In this document: positions 1 to 7,352 of the stretch, in pieces
How positions within the stretch are numbered: position 1 is the first letter of the stretch
Layout: each line of letters begins with the position of its first letter
Source: Bacillota bacterium
Lineage (GTDB): Bacteria > Bacillota > Clostridia > Oscillospirales > SIG627
Assembly: GCA_029006345.1 (NCBI GenBank)
Contig: JAQXGK010000042.1
Coordinates: 1 to 46,108 of the forward strand
Length of the DNA: 46,108 nucleotides
Direction: 5' to 3'
Notes under the pieces: generated by a model
The model's database searches: none
What the model was told of the DNA's origin: nothing
The model's input: the letters and a program-made list of their open reading frames with translations, nothing else
Made by a program: the position numbers and the translations under genes

Positions 1-1
1 T

Positions 2-70
2 TCGCCAAGCGCTTGCTACCGGCTCGGCCAAGCAGTCGTGACGGAAATCGCCGCGCAGAAGCGGCAGTAA
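2..70 (+). CDS. Possible C-terminal fragment of a gene cut by the left edge
   Basis: The reading frame starting at base 2 is open from the edge to a TAA and gives a 22-residue tail containing CYRLGQAVV. A Y-x-x-G-x-AV pattern near the C-terminus recalls the last motif of C5-cytosine DNA methyltransferases (RxxxGNAV), but the Asn is Gln here and 22 residues cannot decide it. Frame 1 is also open to about base 184, so the choice of frame is not secure. Treat as a possible fragment only. Confidence 0.2.
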   Translation, partial: SPSACYRLGQAVVTEIAAQKRQ

Positions 71-134
71 ACCCCGGAGTATCACCGCAAAGCGGCGTTC
101 GGCGGGTTGATAAAACGCGGCAGAATGCTGTCAA

Positions 135-178
135 ATTGAAAACAACTGTACGGCAGATTGAAAACAAATGTGCGGCAG
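135..178. repeat. 22-bp tandem duplication
   Basis: Two adjacent 22-bp units start ATTGAAAACAA and end CGGCAG. They differ at two positions. Degenerate relatives (a TTG, an A-run and GCGGCAG) occur just before, ending near 124, and just after, ending near 197. This suggests a small decayed tandem array. No function is evident. Confidence 0.75.
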
Positions 179-267
179 GTTGCTGAAAATGCGGCAGGAT
201 TCGGTTTAATGGGAAAAAAGTGCTGCGGATAATTAGCAAACAGGCACATGGCATGAAAGCGGGCATA

Positions 268-321
268 CGGGAAAGACAACCATCACAAATGTCAAGAAAC
301 CGGGAAAGACAACCATCACAA
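268..321. repeat. 21-bp direct repeat with a 33-bp period
   Basis: The 21-mer beginning CGGGAAAGACAACC occurs identically at 268-288 and 301-321. The 33-bp period is a multiple of three, so the plus-strand ORF across it repeats RERQPSQ, but that ORF otherwise does not look like a protein gene. Probably a non-coding repeat. Confidence 0.75.
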
Positions 322-392
322 CGCAAAAAATGCTTTATCGGCCTGTGCTTTCAAGCAGACGGGAGCCGAAAGTCAGCCAAAGGGCGCACAAA

Positions 393-421
393 CAAAGCGC
401 AGGCATATAGCCTGCGCTTTG
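393..421. terminator. Perfect 12-bp hairpin, possible terminator
   Basis: CAAAGCGCAGGC and its exact reverse complement flank a 5-base ATATA loop. No real U-tract follows on either strand, only a short TTTG on the minus side. It lies about 140 bases downstream of the stop of the minus-strand helicase gene, where a terminator is expected. A weak intrinsic terminator or an RNA-stabilising hairpin are both possible. Confidence 0.5.
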
Positions 422-450
422 AAACGATGTCAGGGTGTGTACTTAAGTAT

Positions 451-490
451 GCTTGTGTGTGCTTATGTGTGCTTGTGTACGCATGAGTGT
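451..490. repeat. Decamer tandem array, four copies
   Basis: Four successive 10-bp units read GCTTGTGTGT, GCTTATGTGT, GCTTGTGTAC and GCATGAGTGT. Two further degenerate units may precede them (431-450). The period is close to one helical turn. No protein or RNA role can be read from it. Confidence 0.7.
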
Positions 491-560
491 ATCAGAGCGT
501 TTTTTGCAAGTCTGACGGGCAAAATGAGCAAAGACCGAAAAGGCGCCGGCTGTCGGAAAA

Positions 561-2918
561 TCAATGCCAAAAGTCATACAGTATTGACGCCACCTCATTA
601 TCTGTTTCGGCCTCGGTGAAGTTTTCAAACGAGGACGGATAAAGCTCCATATATTCGGGGTCGGTAAAGCGTTCGTCACACAGTACGAGAAAGCCGCGGT
701 CGGACTCGCTTCTGATGACTCTGCCCGCCGCCTGAAGCACCTTATTAAAGCCCGGATATACATATGCTATGGCTCTGCCGTCAAGCTCAAGCTCGGAAAA
801 GCGGTAGGACACCGACTCTCTCTCTGCGGAGGGCGGCGGCAAGCCTACTCCCACGATTATTACTCCCGAGAGCGCGTCGCCCACCAAGTCGATACCCTCG
901 GAAAAGGCTCCGCCGAGAACGGCAAAGCCGATAAGCGAGGTTTTTCCCGTCTCCGAGGTAAAGCGGCCGAGAAATTTTCTGCGCTCGTCTGCCGACATTT
1001 CGCCGTGCTGAGCCAAGAGCTCCGCATCCTTATAGCGGCGGGAATAATCGTCAAAGACGCTTTTCATATATTCATAGCTCGGGAAGAAGACCATATAATT
1101 TCCGGTTTTCTGCAGGGTGCTGTGAACAAGGTCGGATATTTCCCTGACGGTATCGCCGCGCCGGTTGAACTTAGTCGAGATATTGCGCGCGATAACCGGG
1201 AAGTTAGCGCTGTCAAACGGCGAAGGAATATCTATGAATATATCCCGCGCCTGGTCTCCGCCCAGCATTCTGAAGCAATACTCCTGCGGCAAAAGCGTAG
1301 CCGAGAAGAATATCCCCACTCCCCATCGGTTTACGGTGTCGCTTATCCAGCCGCTGGGGTCGACAAGATATATCCGGGTCTCTCCGTTGGGTCCGAACAC
1401 GGTGGAAAACGAGCTGTCGTAGCGTTCATACGCCATGACAAAATCGCGGCAATGAAAGAAAAGGTCGGTCAATATCTTTTGGGGCTCCGGCATAAGCTCG
1501 CTTCGCTCGATAAAGGACGACAGCTCGCGCGCAAAATCAGATACGGCAAGCGTCAAATCCTCCGGAGGTGAAAACGAAATGTACTGACAATCGCCCTCGC
1601 TCAGCTCTTTTTTCTTTCTGCCGAACGCCGAATAAATCTCTTCGAGTTTGTCCTTCAGCCGTCTGTTATTTGCAAATACGGCGGCACCCGCCGTGAAGTC
1701 CTCCGGCGCAACAGAAGCGGAATACGACTCTCTCACCCGTTCGATAAGGTTATGCGCCTCATCCACCAGCACGATATACTTTTCGCTCTTGTCGGAAAAG
1801 CGCTTCAGGCTGACCTTCGGGTCAAACACATAGTTATAGTCGCAAACGATGAAATCGCAGACAAGGCTTGCGTCAAGCGACAGCTCAAACGGGCAGACCT
1901 TATGGCGCCGGCCAACCTCCAGCACATCTTCGGAAGTGATATGTCCCTTTTTTGCAAGCAGCTCCTTTTTTGCGCCGCTCACACGGTCGTAATAGCCCTC
2001 GGCAAACGGACAATTATCGCAGTCGCAGTCGCTCTTGTCGATACACATTTTCTTTTTTGCCGAAACGGTAATGCTCTTGAGATATACCCCGTCCCTTTGC
2101 ATAAGCATTATAGCCTCCTCGGCGTTACGCTGTATCGACCCCTTGGGAGTCAGGTAAAAAATCTTATCTGCCCTGCCCTTTCCGAGCGCCTTTACCGCCG
2201 GATAGATTACCGACACGGTCTTACCTATGCCGGTAGGCGCGCTCGCGTAAAGATTATGCCCCGATTTTATCGCGGCGTAGGTCTCGCTTATCAGCTCCTT
2301 CTGACCCTTTCTGAGGCTCTTGAAGGGAAACCTGAGCTGCTCCGCACCCGTGCGGCGGCTGACAATGCGCTGTGCCGAGATGCCGGCTATGTCTATAAAT
2401 TCACACAGCAGTCTGTGGTAAAACTCCGACAGCTCGGCGCGCGTAAAGCAAAACTCGCGGAAATCCGTCTTTCTCTCATTGGGAAAGACGTAACAGATAC
2501 GGACATTTATCTTCTCCAGCCGCCGGCTCTCACACAGCATGAGCGCATAACACTTAGCCTGGGCAAGATGCCGCTCCAGCTCTGCCCGGCTTTGCGCATC
2601 CGACGGACCGAACACGCTCTTTATCTCATCGACGGTAAACAGTCCGTCCTTGAAAAAAACGCCGTCGGCTATTCCCGACAGCGTTATACCGACGCCGAGA
2701 ACAAGTCGAGAAATCGACATTCTTACTTCGGCGGCGTAGTTATTCATCTCGCCCATCATTTTCTGCTGAAGAGCGCGGTGCAACGCCCTGCCCTCTCCCA
2801 TTGCCTCGGAATTCATACTGCGGGATTCGGACAGACTGCCGCTTCTGCAAACAAAGCCGACAAGCTCCCTGACAGACAGAGAGGCGGAGACTTTATTATC
2901 GTTAAATGTCAGCTTCAT
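561..2918 (-). CDS. Rad3/XPD-type (DinG-like) ATP-dependent DNA helicase with N-terminal nuclease-like domain
   Basis: A 785-residue superfamily 2 helicase predicted to unwind DNA in repair or recombination. Visible motifs are Walker A APTGIGKT (227-234), the VDEAH box (385-389) and a late QAAGRVIRSE motif VI. Between motifs Ia and II lie cysteines at 292, 298, 300, 303 and 342, as in the Fe-S domain of XPD/DinG enzymes. Residues about 1-190 contain GIADGV and, ten residues on, VDEIKS, spaced like the D...(D/E)xK core of Cas4/RecB-type nucleases. The start ATG follows GAGGATGG. It is the last gene of the lon-engB-helicase run, with a 22-base gap to engB. Family assignment is firm; the exact subtype, and whether the nuclease-like part is active, are open. 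Confidence 0.9.
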   Translation of the reverse strand: MKLTFNDNKVSASLSVRELVGFVCRSGSLSESRSMNSEAMGEGRALHRALQQKMMGEMNNYAAEVRMSISRLVLGVGITLSGIADGVFFKDGLFTVDEIKSVFGPSDAQSRAELERHLAQAKCYALMLCESRRLEKINVRICYVFPNERKTDFREFCFTRAELSEFYHRLLCEFIDIAGISAQRIVSRRTGAEQLRFPFKSLRKGQKELISETYAAIKSGHNLYASAPTGIGKTVSVIYPAVKALGKGRADKIFYLTPKGSIQRNAEEAIMLMQRDGVYLKSITVSAKKKMCIDKSDCDCDNCPFAEGYYDRVSGAKKELLAKKGHITSEDVLEVGRRHKVCPFELSLDASLVCDFIVCDYNYVFDPKVSLKRFSDKSEKYIVLVDEAHNLIERVRESYSASVAPEDFTAGAAVFANNRRLKDKLEEIYSAFGRKKKELSEGDCQYISFSPPEDLTLAVSDFARELSSFIERSELMPEPQKILTDLFFHCRDFVMAYERYDSSFSTVFGPNGETRIYLVDPSGWISDTVNRWGVGIFFSATLLPQEYCFRMLGGDQARDIFIDIPSPFDSANFPVIARNISTKFNRRGDTVREISDLVHSTLQKTGNYMVFFPSYEYMKSVFDDYSRRYKDAELLAQHGEMSADERRKFLGRFTSETGKTSLIGFAVLGGAFSEGIDLVGDALSGVIIVGVGLPPPSAERESVSYRFSELELDGRAIAYVYPGFNKVLQAAGRVIRSESDRGFLVLCDERFTDPEYMELYPSSFENFTEAETDNEVASILYDFWH

Positions 2919-2940
2919 GGCGTTAAACCATCCTCAAACT

Positions 2941-3528
2941 CTACTTCTTTGCTATAGCTGCAACTATATTCCAAAGCTTATCCGTACCCTCGCCGCTCTT
3001 GGAGGAAAAGGGAATTATTTCGGTATCCTCAGGAACAAAAGGACTGTCCTCAAGCGCTTTTAACGACGCCGCGCGGCCTGTGGCATTCAGCTTGTCGCTC
3101 TTTGTCGCCGCTATTACGAAGGGGGTGCCGGTCTCGCAAAGCCAGTTGAGCATACCCTCATCATCCCGAGTCAGTCCGACCTTCAAATCCACAAGCTGCA
3201 CAACAAGATCAAGGCTGTGGTTATTATCGAAAAAGCTCTCGACAAGCGCCGACCATTTCTTTATATCCGCGTCTGAGCGGCGCGCAAAGCCGTAGCCGGG
3301 AAGATCGACAAGATACACCGAATTATCGACATTATAGTAATTGAGCGTTACGGTTTTGCCCGGCTCGCCCGACACGCGCGCGAGGCTCTTGCGATTCAAA
3401 AGCTTATTGATAAGCGAGCTTTTCCCGACGTTTGACCTGCCGGAAAAGGCTATCTGCGGGATGCCGTCATGAACAATCTGATCGGGTCTTCCCGCTGATA
3501 TCTTCAAGCTGACATTATTCTTATTCAC
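2941..3528 (-). CDS. engB: Ribosome biogenesis GTPase EngB/YsxC
   Basis: A 195-residue TrmE-Era-EngA-EngB-type GTPase, full length for the family, needed for late large-subunit assembly. G1 is GRSNVGKSS (30-38), G3 is DLPGYG and G4 is TKSD. The start is a GTG preceded by GGGGG at about 8 bases. It sits 27 bases after the lon stop, the classic lon-engB order of Firmicutes, so it is probably co-transcribed with lon. Confidence 0.95.
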   Translation of the reverse strand: MNKNNVSLKISAGRPDQIVHDGIPQIAFSGRSNVGKSSLINKLLNRKSLARVSGEPGKTVTLNYYNVDNSVYLVDLPGYGFARRSDADIKKWSALVESFFDNNHSLDLVVQLVDLKVGLTRDDEGMLNWLCETGTPFVIAATKSDKLNATGRAASLKALEDSPFVPEDTEIIPFSSKSGEGTDKLWNIVAAIAKK

Positions 3529-3555
3529 GGCGTTTTCCCCCTGTATTTTTATGTT

Positions 3556-5979
3556 TTAGCGCAACACCGCCGAGGTGCCGTTTTCCGTATTGCAACCGTC
3601 CGGCACGGTGTAGACAGGCTTTGTTTCACCTGCGGCACCGTCCGCCTTTACAAGAGCGACCGACAATACGTCGTCAATGGTTTCCGCGGCGACAAAGGTG
3701 ACGCGGGACTTGACCTCGTCGTCAACCTCATCCAGGTCGTCCAGATTTGCCTTCGGAATAATCACCGTGTGAACTCCGCTTGCCGCGGCCGCCGAGGTCT
3801 TCTCCCTCAAACCGCCTATAGGCAGAACCTTGCCGTGCAGAGTTATCTCACCGGTCATGGCGACATCGCGCCTGACGGGAATTCCCGAAAGCTCAGAGAT
3901 GAGCGCAGTTGTAATGGCGATACCTGCGCTCGGGCCGTCCTTAGGCACGGCGCCCTCCGGAAAATGCAGATGTATATCCTTATCCTTATAGAAATTTTTA
4001 TCCTTGATTGCGAAGTCCTCCGAACGGGAACGAATAAGCGATACCGCGGCTCGGGCCGACTCCTTCATGACGTCGCCGAGGGAGCCGGTAAGCTCTGTCT
4101 TTCCCGTGCCGTCGAAGGCAAGCGCCTCGACCTTGAGCAGTTCTCCGCCGACCTCTGTCCATGCGAGTCCGTTGACGGTGCCCACCGTGCCCTCGGCCTC
4201 CAGCTCCTCGCGCTTATACTTGACCTTGCCCAAAAGCCCGAACAAATCCGTTTTTTTGACTGTCATCGACTTAACAGTGCCGTCGGCAAGCTTCTTCGCG
4301 CACTTGCGGCAGACAGCGGCAAGTTCTCTCTCGAGATTTCTGACACCCTGCTCCTTGGTATAATCGTCTATAATCGAAAGAATAGCATCGTCCCTAAAGC
4401 GCAGATTGCGCTTAGTGAGACCGTGGCGCTTCAACTGCTTGGGAATCAGGTGGTTATTTGCGATGCGAAGCTTTTCGGCTCTCGTATAGCTCTGTATCCG
4501 CACTACCTCCATACGGTCGAGGAGTGGGCGCGGGATGGTTTCGAGCGTATTGGCCGTAGCTATGAAAATGCAGTCGCTCAAATCTACGGGGAGCTCTATG
4601 AAATGGTCGCGGAACGCCTTATTCTGCTCGCTGTCAAGCACTTCGAGAAGCGCGGACGACGGGTCGCCGTGCGAATCGTGCGTCAGCTTATCTATCTCAT
4701 CAAGCACGATAAGCGGATTCATACTGCCGGCCTGAATGAGAGCGTTTATTATCCTGCCCGGCATAGAGCCGATATAGGTTTTTCTGTGGCCGCGGATATC
4801 CGCCTCGTCGCGCACGCCGCCGAGGGATATTCTGACATATTTTCTCTTGAGCGCGCGGGAAATGGACTCGGCTATCGAGGTCTTGCCGACGCCGGGAGCG
4901 CCGACAAGGCAAATAATCTGCCCCTTCAAATCGGGTGACAGAGTTTTTACTGCGAGATACTCAAGAATACGCTCCTTGACTTTGTCCAGACCGTCGTGGT
5001 CGTCATTTAGTATCTTTTCCGCCGCCTTAAGGTCAAGACGGTCAACGGTGCGCTTGCCCCACGGTATATCAAGACAGGTATCTATGTACGAGCGCACGAT
5101 GGCGGCCTCCGACGAGCCGAACGGCAGCTTTTCGAGCTTATTAAGCTGCATATTCAGCTTTTCCTCTATCTCTGCGGGAAGTGCCGCTTTTTCCATCCGT
5201 TCCGCCAGCTCATCCACATCGCTGTAAAGCTCGTCCTTCTGGCCGAGCTCATTCTGAATAACCTTCATTTGCTCTCGCAAATAATAATCACGCTGATTGC
5301 GGTCGAGCTTATCCTTGACCTTCTTATTTATGCGGTTTTCGAGACGGAGAACCTCGATTTCACGCTCCAGAATGAGCGTGAGCAGCTCGAGACGGCGCAT
5401 AGGGTCAAACTCGTCGAGCAGGGACTGTTTATCGGTATAGCGAAGCCCGATATTTGCGGTGATGAAATCCGCAAGAAAGCCGGGATGGCGGATGGCGCCT
5501 ATCGCCATCATCACATCGCTCGAAAGCTTCTGCGAATACTTGAGATACTCTCTGAGCGCGTCGTTCGCCGAGCGTATAAGCGCCTCGCCGCGAAGACCGC
5601 CGGTCTCGTCGGCAAGCTCTATTTCCTTGCGGACGACATTTGCAACAATCGGACTGCCCTCTCTGATATCTATAAGCTCGGCTCTGCCGACGCCCTCAAC
5701 TATCACGCGGTACTGATTGTCCGGGAGCTTGAGAGACTGCTTTATCTTAGCTATAATTCCGACGTCGAACAAGTCGCTTCTCTGCGGCTTTTCCACCGAA
5801 ACGTCCCTCTGTGTGACAATAAACACGGAGCTGTCGCCGGCAAGTGCCGACTCTATGGCGTCGATAGATATTTTACGCGTTACGTCAAAGCTTGTTGCAA
5901 TATTCGGAAACACCGTCAGGCCGCGCAAAGCGATGGTCGGCAGTGAAAAAACATCCATTCTTTCTATGGTGGTGGGCAT
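3556..5979 (-). CDS. lon: ATP-dependent protease La (Lon)
   Basis: Cytosolic AAA+ serine protease that degrades misfolded and regulatory proteins. The order is N-terminal substrate domain (about 1-205), coiled linker, AAA+ module with Walker A GAPGVGKT (about 360-367) and Walker B VLDEIDKL, then the protease domain with catalytic Ser in PKDGPSAG (about 684) and Lys in GGLREK (about 727). I chose the ATG at 5979 (MPTTIERM): it has AAAGGA upstream, whereas the extra 15 residues of the ORF-track version include that ribosome site. The length of 807 is normal. A promoter lies about 55 bases upstream. First gene of a lon-engB-helicase run. Confidence 0.96.
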   Translation of the reverse strand: MPTTIERMDVFSLPTIALRGLTVFPNIATSFDVTRKISIDAIESALAGDSSVFIVTQRDVSVEKPQRSDLFDVGIIAKIKQSLKLPDNQYRVIVEGVGRAELIDIREGSPIVANVVRKEIELADETGGLRGEALIRSANDALREYLKYSQKLSSDVMMAIGAIRHPGFLADFITANIGLRYTDKQSLLDEFDPMRRLELLTLILEREIEVLRLENRINKKVKDKLDRNQRDYYLREQMKVIQNELGQKDELYSDVDELAERMEKAALPAEIEEKLNMQLNKLEKLPFGSSEAAIVRSYIDTCLDIPWGKRTVDRLDLKAAEKILNDDHDGLDKVKERILEYLAVKTLSPDLKGQIICLVGAPGVGKTSIAESISRALKRKYVRISLGGVRDEADIRGHRKTYIGSMPGRIINALIQAGSMNPLIVLDEIDKLTHDSHGDPSSALLEVLDSEQNKAFRDHFIELPVDLSDCIFIATANTLETIPRPLLDRMEVVRIQSYTRAEKLRIANNHLIPKQLKRHGLTKRNLRFRDDAILSIIDDYTKEQGVRNLERELAAVCRKCAKKLADGTVKSMTVKKTDLFGLLGKVKYKREELEAEGTVGTVNGLAWTEVGGELLKVEALAFDGTGKTELTGSLGDVMKESARAAVSLIRSRSEDFAIKDKNFYKDKDIHLHFPEGAVPKDGPSAGIAITTALISELSGIPVRRDVAMTGEITLHGKVLPIGGLREKTSAAAASGVHTVIIPKANLDDLDEVDDEVKSRVTFVAAETIDDVLSVALVKADGAAGETKPVYTVPDGCNTENGTSAVLR

Positions 5980-6034
5980 AAACAAAAAATTCCTTTCGCT
6001 GTGCTGAAAAAACACTTTTCTCAAATTACAATAC

Positions 6035-6062
6035 AGTATAACACAAAAACGCCTGTTTGCAA
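6035..6062 (-). promoter_or_regulatory. Promoter of lon
   Basis: On the minus strand TTGCAA (or TTTGCA with 17 bases) is followed after 16 bases by TATACT, about 55 bases before the lon start. TATTTGCA occurs twice just around and upstream of the -35 at 18-bp spacing. No CtsR-type or CIRCE operator was recognised. Confidence 0.6.
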
Positions 6063-6254
6063 ATACACAATATTATGCAAATAAACAATCCGGAACAAGT
6101 TTAATCAGGCTATTTGTTTCAAGATATTTCCACTAATATATCCGCGTTCGCACGACAAAATAATATCGAGCCCCGAACCGACGGTTTGAGGGCCGAAACA
6201 CAATAAATAATATAATGCCGGCATACGGCTTATATGTGAAAGGATGCAAAACTC

Positions 6255-6452
6255 ATGGCTAACAAGTCTCTTGTTCCCGAAGCTAAGGACGCTCTCAATA
6301 AATTCAAGATGGAAGCTGCTTCCGATGTAGGTGTTACCCTCAAGTCCGGCTACAACGGCGACCTTACCGCTAAGCAGGCCGGTTCTATCGGCGGTCAGAT
6401 GGTCAAGAAGCTCATCGAAAACGCTGAGAACGCTATGAAGAACGGCAGATAA
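6255..6452 (+). CDS. Alpha/beta-type small acid-soluble spore protein
   Basis: A 65-residue DNA-binding protein that coats and protects the spore chromosome. The GSIGGQMVKKLIE segment and the helix-turn-helix-like layout are typical of alpha/beta SASPs. KMEAASDVGV corresponds to the site where the germination protease Gpr cuts. AAAGGATG precedes the ATG. Expression would be expected in the forespore under sigma G, but I could not find a convincing sigma G -35/-10 pair in the upstream AT-rich stretch. A hairpin follows the stop. It is direct evidence for sporulation capacity. Confidence 0.95.
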   Translation: MANKSLVPEAKDALNKFKMEAASDVGVTLKSGYNGDLTAKQAGSIGGQMVKKLIENAENAMKNGR

Positions 6453-6487
6453 CACTGCCCCGCTCTTTTGGCTTCTATTAAGCCCGG

Positions 6488-6513
6488 AAGACCCGCACAA
6501 ATGTGCGGGTCTT
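6488..6513. terminator. Hairpin between convergent SASP and P-loop genes
   Basis: AAGACCCGCAC and its exact complement enclose a 4-base AAAT loop. It lies 36 bases after the SASP stop and 24 bases beyond the stop of the facing minus-strand gene. The U-tract is poor on both strands (TCTTCT on plus), so termination may be partial. Confidence 0.7.
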
Positions 6514-6536
6514 CTAAAAAACTGCGCTTTGGCGGC

Positions 6537-7079
6537 TTATTTGCCGATGATTTTCTCCACCTCGGCTCTGACAACCTCTATATCGCCGTTATTAAGTACA
6601 TAATGGTCGGCAATCGAAATAGGTCCGCCCTTTTCCAGCTTCTCTATCTCCGCCCAATCGCGGCTTGACGCCTCGTCGGCAGTCAGCGGACGCACGGCGC
6701 GCTTTGCAAGCCGAGAATACCGGATCGCCCTGTCGGTCACCACCGCGAGCACCTCCAGCGTATCTCCGAACTCGTCCTTCAGGCACTTATACTCGCTCCA
6801 CGAATACAGCCCGTCGAGAACGACATTTGACTTTTCGAGCTTTTGCTTTATCTTCGGCTTAAGCAGTATGGCAAACGCCGCGCTGCCGTACTCTCTGCGC
6901 AGGCGCTCGCGCACCTCACGCTCGTTTTTTTCATTCTTTTCAAGGCCTGCCTTTTCCAGCTCCTCCATGGTCACGCCGCCGAAATACACCTTCTGCCATC
7001 CGGCGCTCTCGAACATTTCGCAAACGACGCTTTTTCCCGCACCGCACATGCCTACCAAAGCTACTATTCTGTTATTCAT
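6537..7079 (-). CDS. Small P-loop NTPase, dephospho-CoA-kinase/adenylate-kinase-like fold
   Basis: A 180-residue protein opening with a hydrophobic strand and Walker A GMCGAGKS (10-17), like small kinases of the dephospho-CoA kinase and AAA_18/AAA_33 groups. VVLDGLYSWSE and the later VVTDRAIRYSRLAKR resemble the second strand and lid of such kinases. The substrate cannot be read off, and true CoaE signatures are not clear. The start at 7079 (MNNRIV) has AAAGGAAATGAT just upstream; the ORF track begins 18 codons earlier, without support. Monocistronic, convergent with the SASP gene. Confidence 0.7.
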   Translation of the reverse strand: MNNRIVALVGMCGAGKSVVCEMFESAGWQKVYFGGVTMEELEKAGLEKNEKNEREVRERLRREYGSAAFAILLKPKIKQKLEKSNVVLDGLYSWSEYKCLKDEFGDTLEVLAVVTDRAIRYSRLAKRAVRPLTADEASSRDWAEIEKLEKGGPISIADHYVLNNGDIEVVRAEVEKIIGK

Positions 7080-7201
7080 ATCATTTCCTTTCATCACGGC
7101 GCGCGCCGCCGGAGGCAAACAGTATTTTTTCATCGGTATTATAACCTTTTTCGCGGGTTTTTGTCAACAAGACGTACTAATGCGCAAAATGAATTATTCT
7201 C

Positions 7202-7230
7202 TTGAAATTGCACGGTGTATATGTTATAAT
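7202..7230 (+). promoter_or_regulatory. Strong vegetative promoter of the Big_2 lipoprotein gene
   Basis: TTGAAA, 17 bases, TATAAT. The predicted transcription start near 7237 leaves a leader of about 115 bases before the ATG, unusually long for this window. Confidence 0.8.
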
Positions 7231-7236
7231 TTGATG

Positions 7237-7352
7237 AATAATATTTTAACCGAACCGCCATTGCTCTCCGACAGGGAGGTGCAATGCGCATACAGCGTTT
7301 TTCGGGCGGCTTCGCCTGAAATAGGGCTCTGTAGTGACGAAAGGCAAACTAA
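7237..7352 (+). promoter_or_regulatory. Structured 5' leader RNA of unknown class
   Basis: Three helices can be drawn by eye. CATTGC (7259-7264) pairs with GCAATG (7281-7286) around an inner CTCC/GGAG. TTTCGGGCG (7300-7308) pairs with CGCCTGAAA (7313-7321) over a 4-base loop. TACAG (7291-7295) pairs with CTGTA (7329-7333), enclosing the second hairpin. ACAG in the first loop could instead pair with the same CTGT, giving an alternative fold. It ends just before the GAAAGG ribosome site. It does not match the core motifs I know for c-di-GMP, c-di-AMP, TPP, SAM, cobalamin or ZTP riboswitches. Confidence 0.45.

Larger units (their letters stand above)
1..560. other. Gene-poor left edge with short repeats
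   Basis: Apart from the possible 22-codon tail, no ORF here looks real: the ORF-track entries have no good ribosome site and low-complexity or arginine-rich products. The stretch holds a 22-bp tandem duplication, a 21-bp direct repeat with a 33-bp period, one perfect hairpin and a decamer tandem array, each listed separately. It lies downstream of the helicase gene, which ends at 561 on the minus strand. Confidence 0.6.

Noticed and set aside
220-486. 88-residue plus-strand ORF with repeated RERQPSQ
   Set aside because: No ribosome site, low-complexity C-terminus (CVCLCVLVYA) created by the decamer repeat, and a hairpin in the middle. It looks like translated repeats.
1752-2957. 401-residue plus-strand ORF
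   Set aside because: Antisense to the helicase gene, whose Walker A, DEAH and Fe-S motifs prove the other strand.
6105-6500. 131-residue minus-strand ORF
   Set aside because: Shadow of the SASP gene, whose 65-residue product is unmistakable.
7259-7333. Known riboswitch (c-di-GMP, ZTP, fluoride, TPP)
   Set aside because: The conserved core sequences of these classes could not be found in the leader, so no class is assigned.
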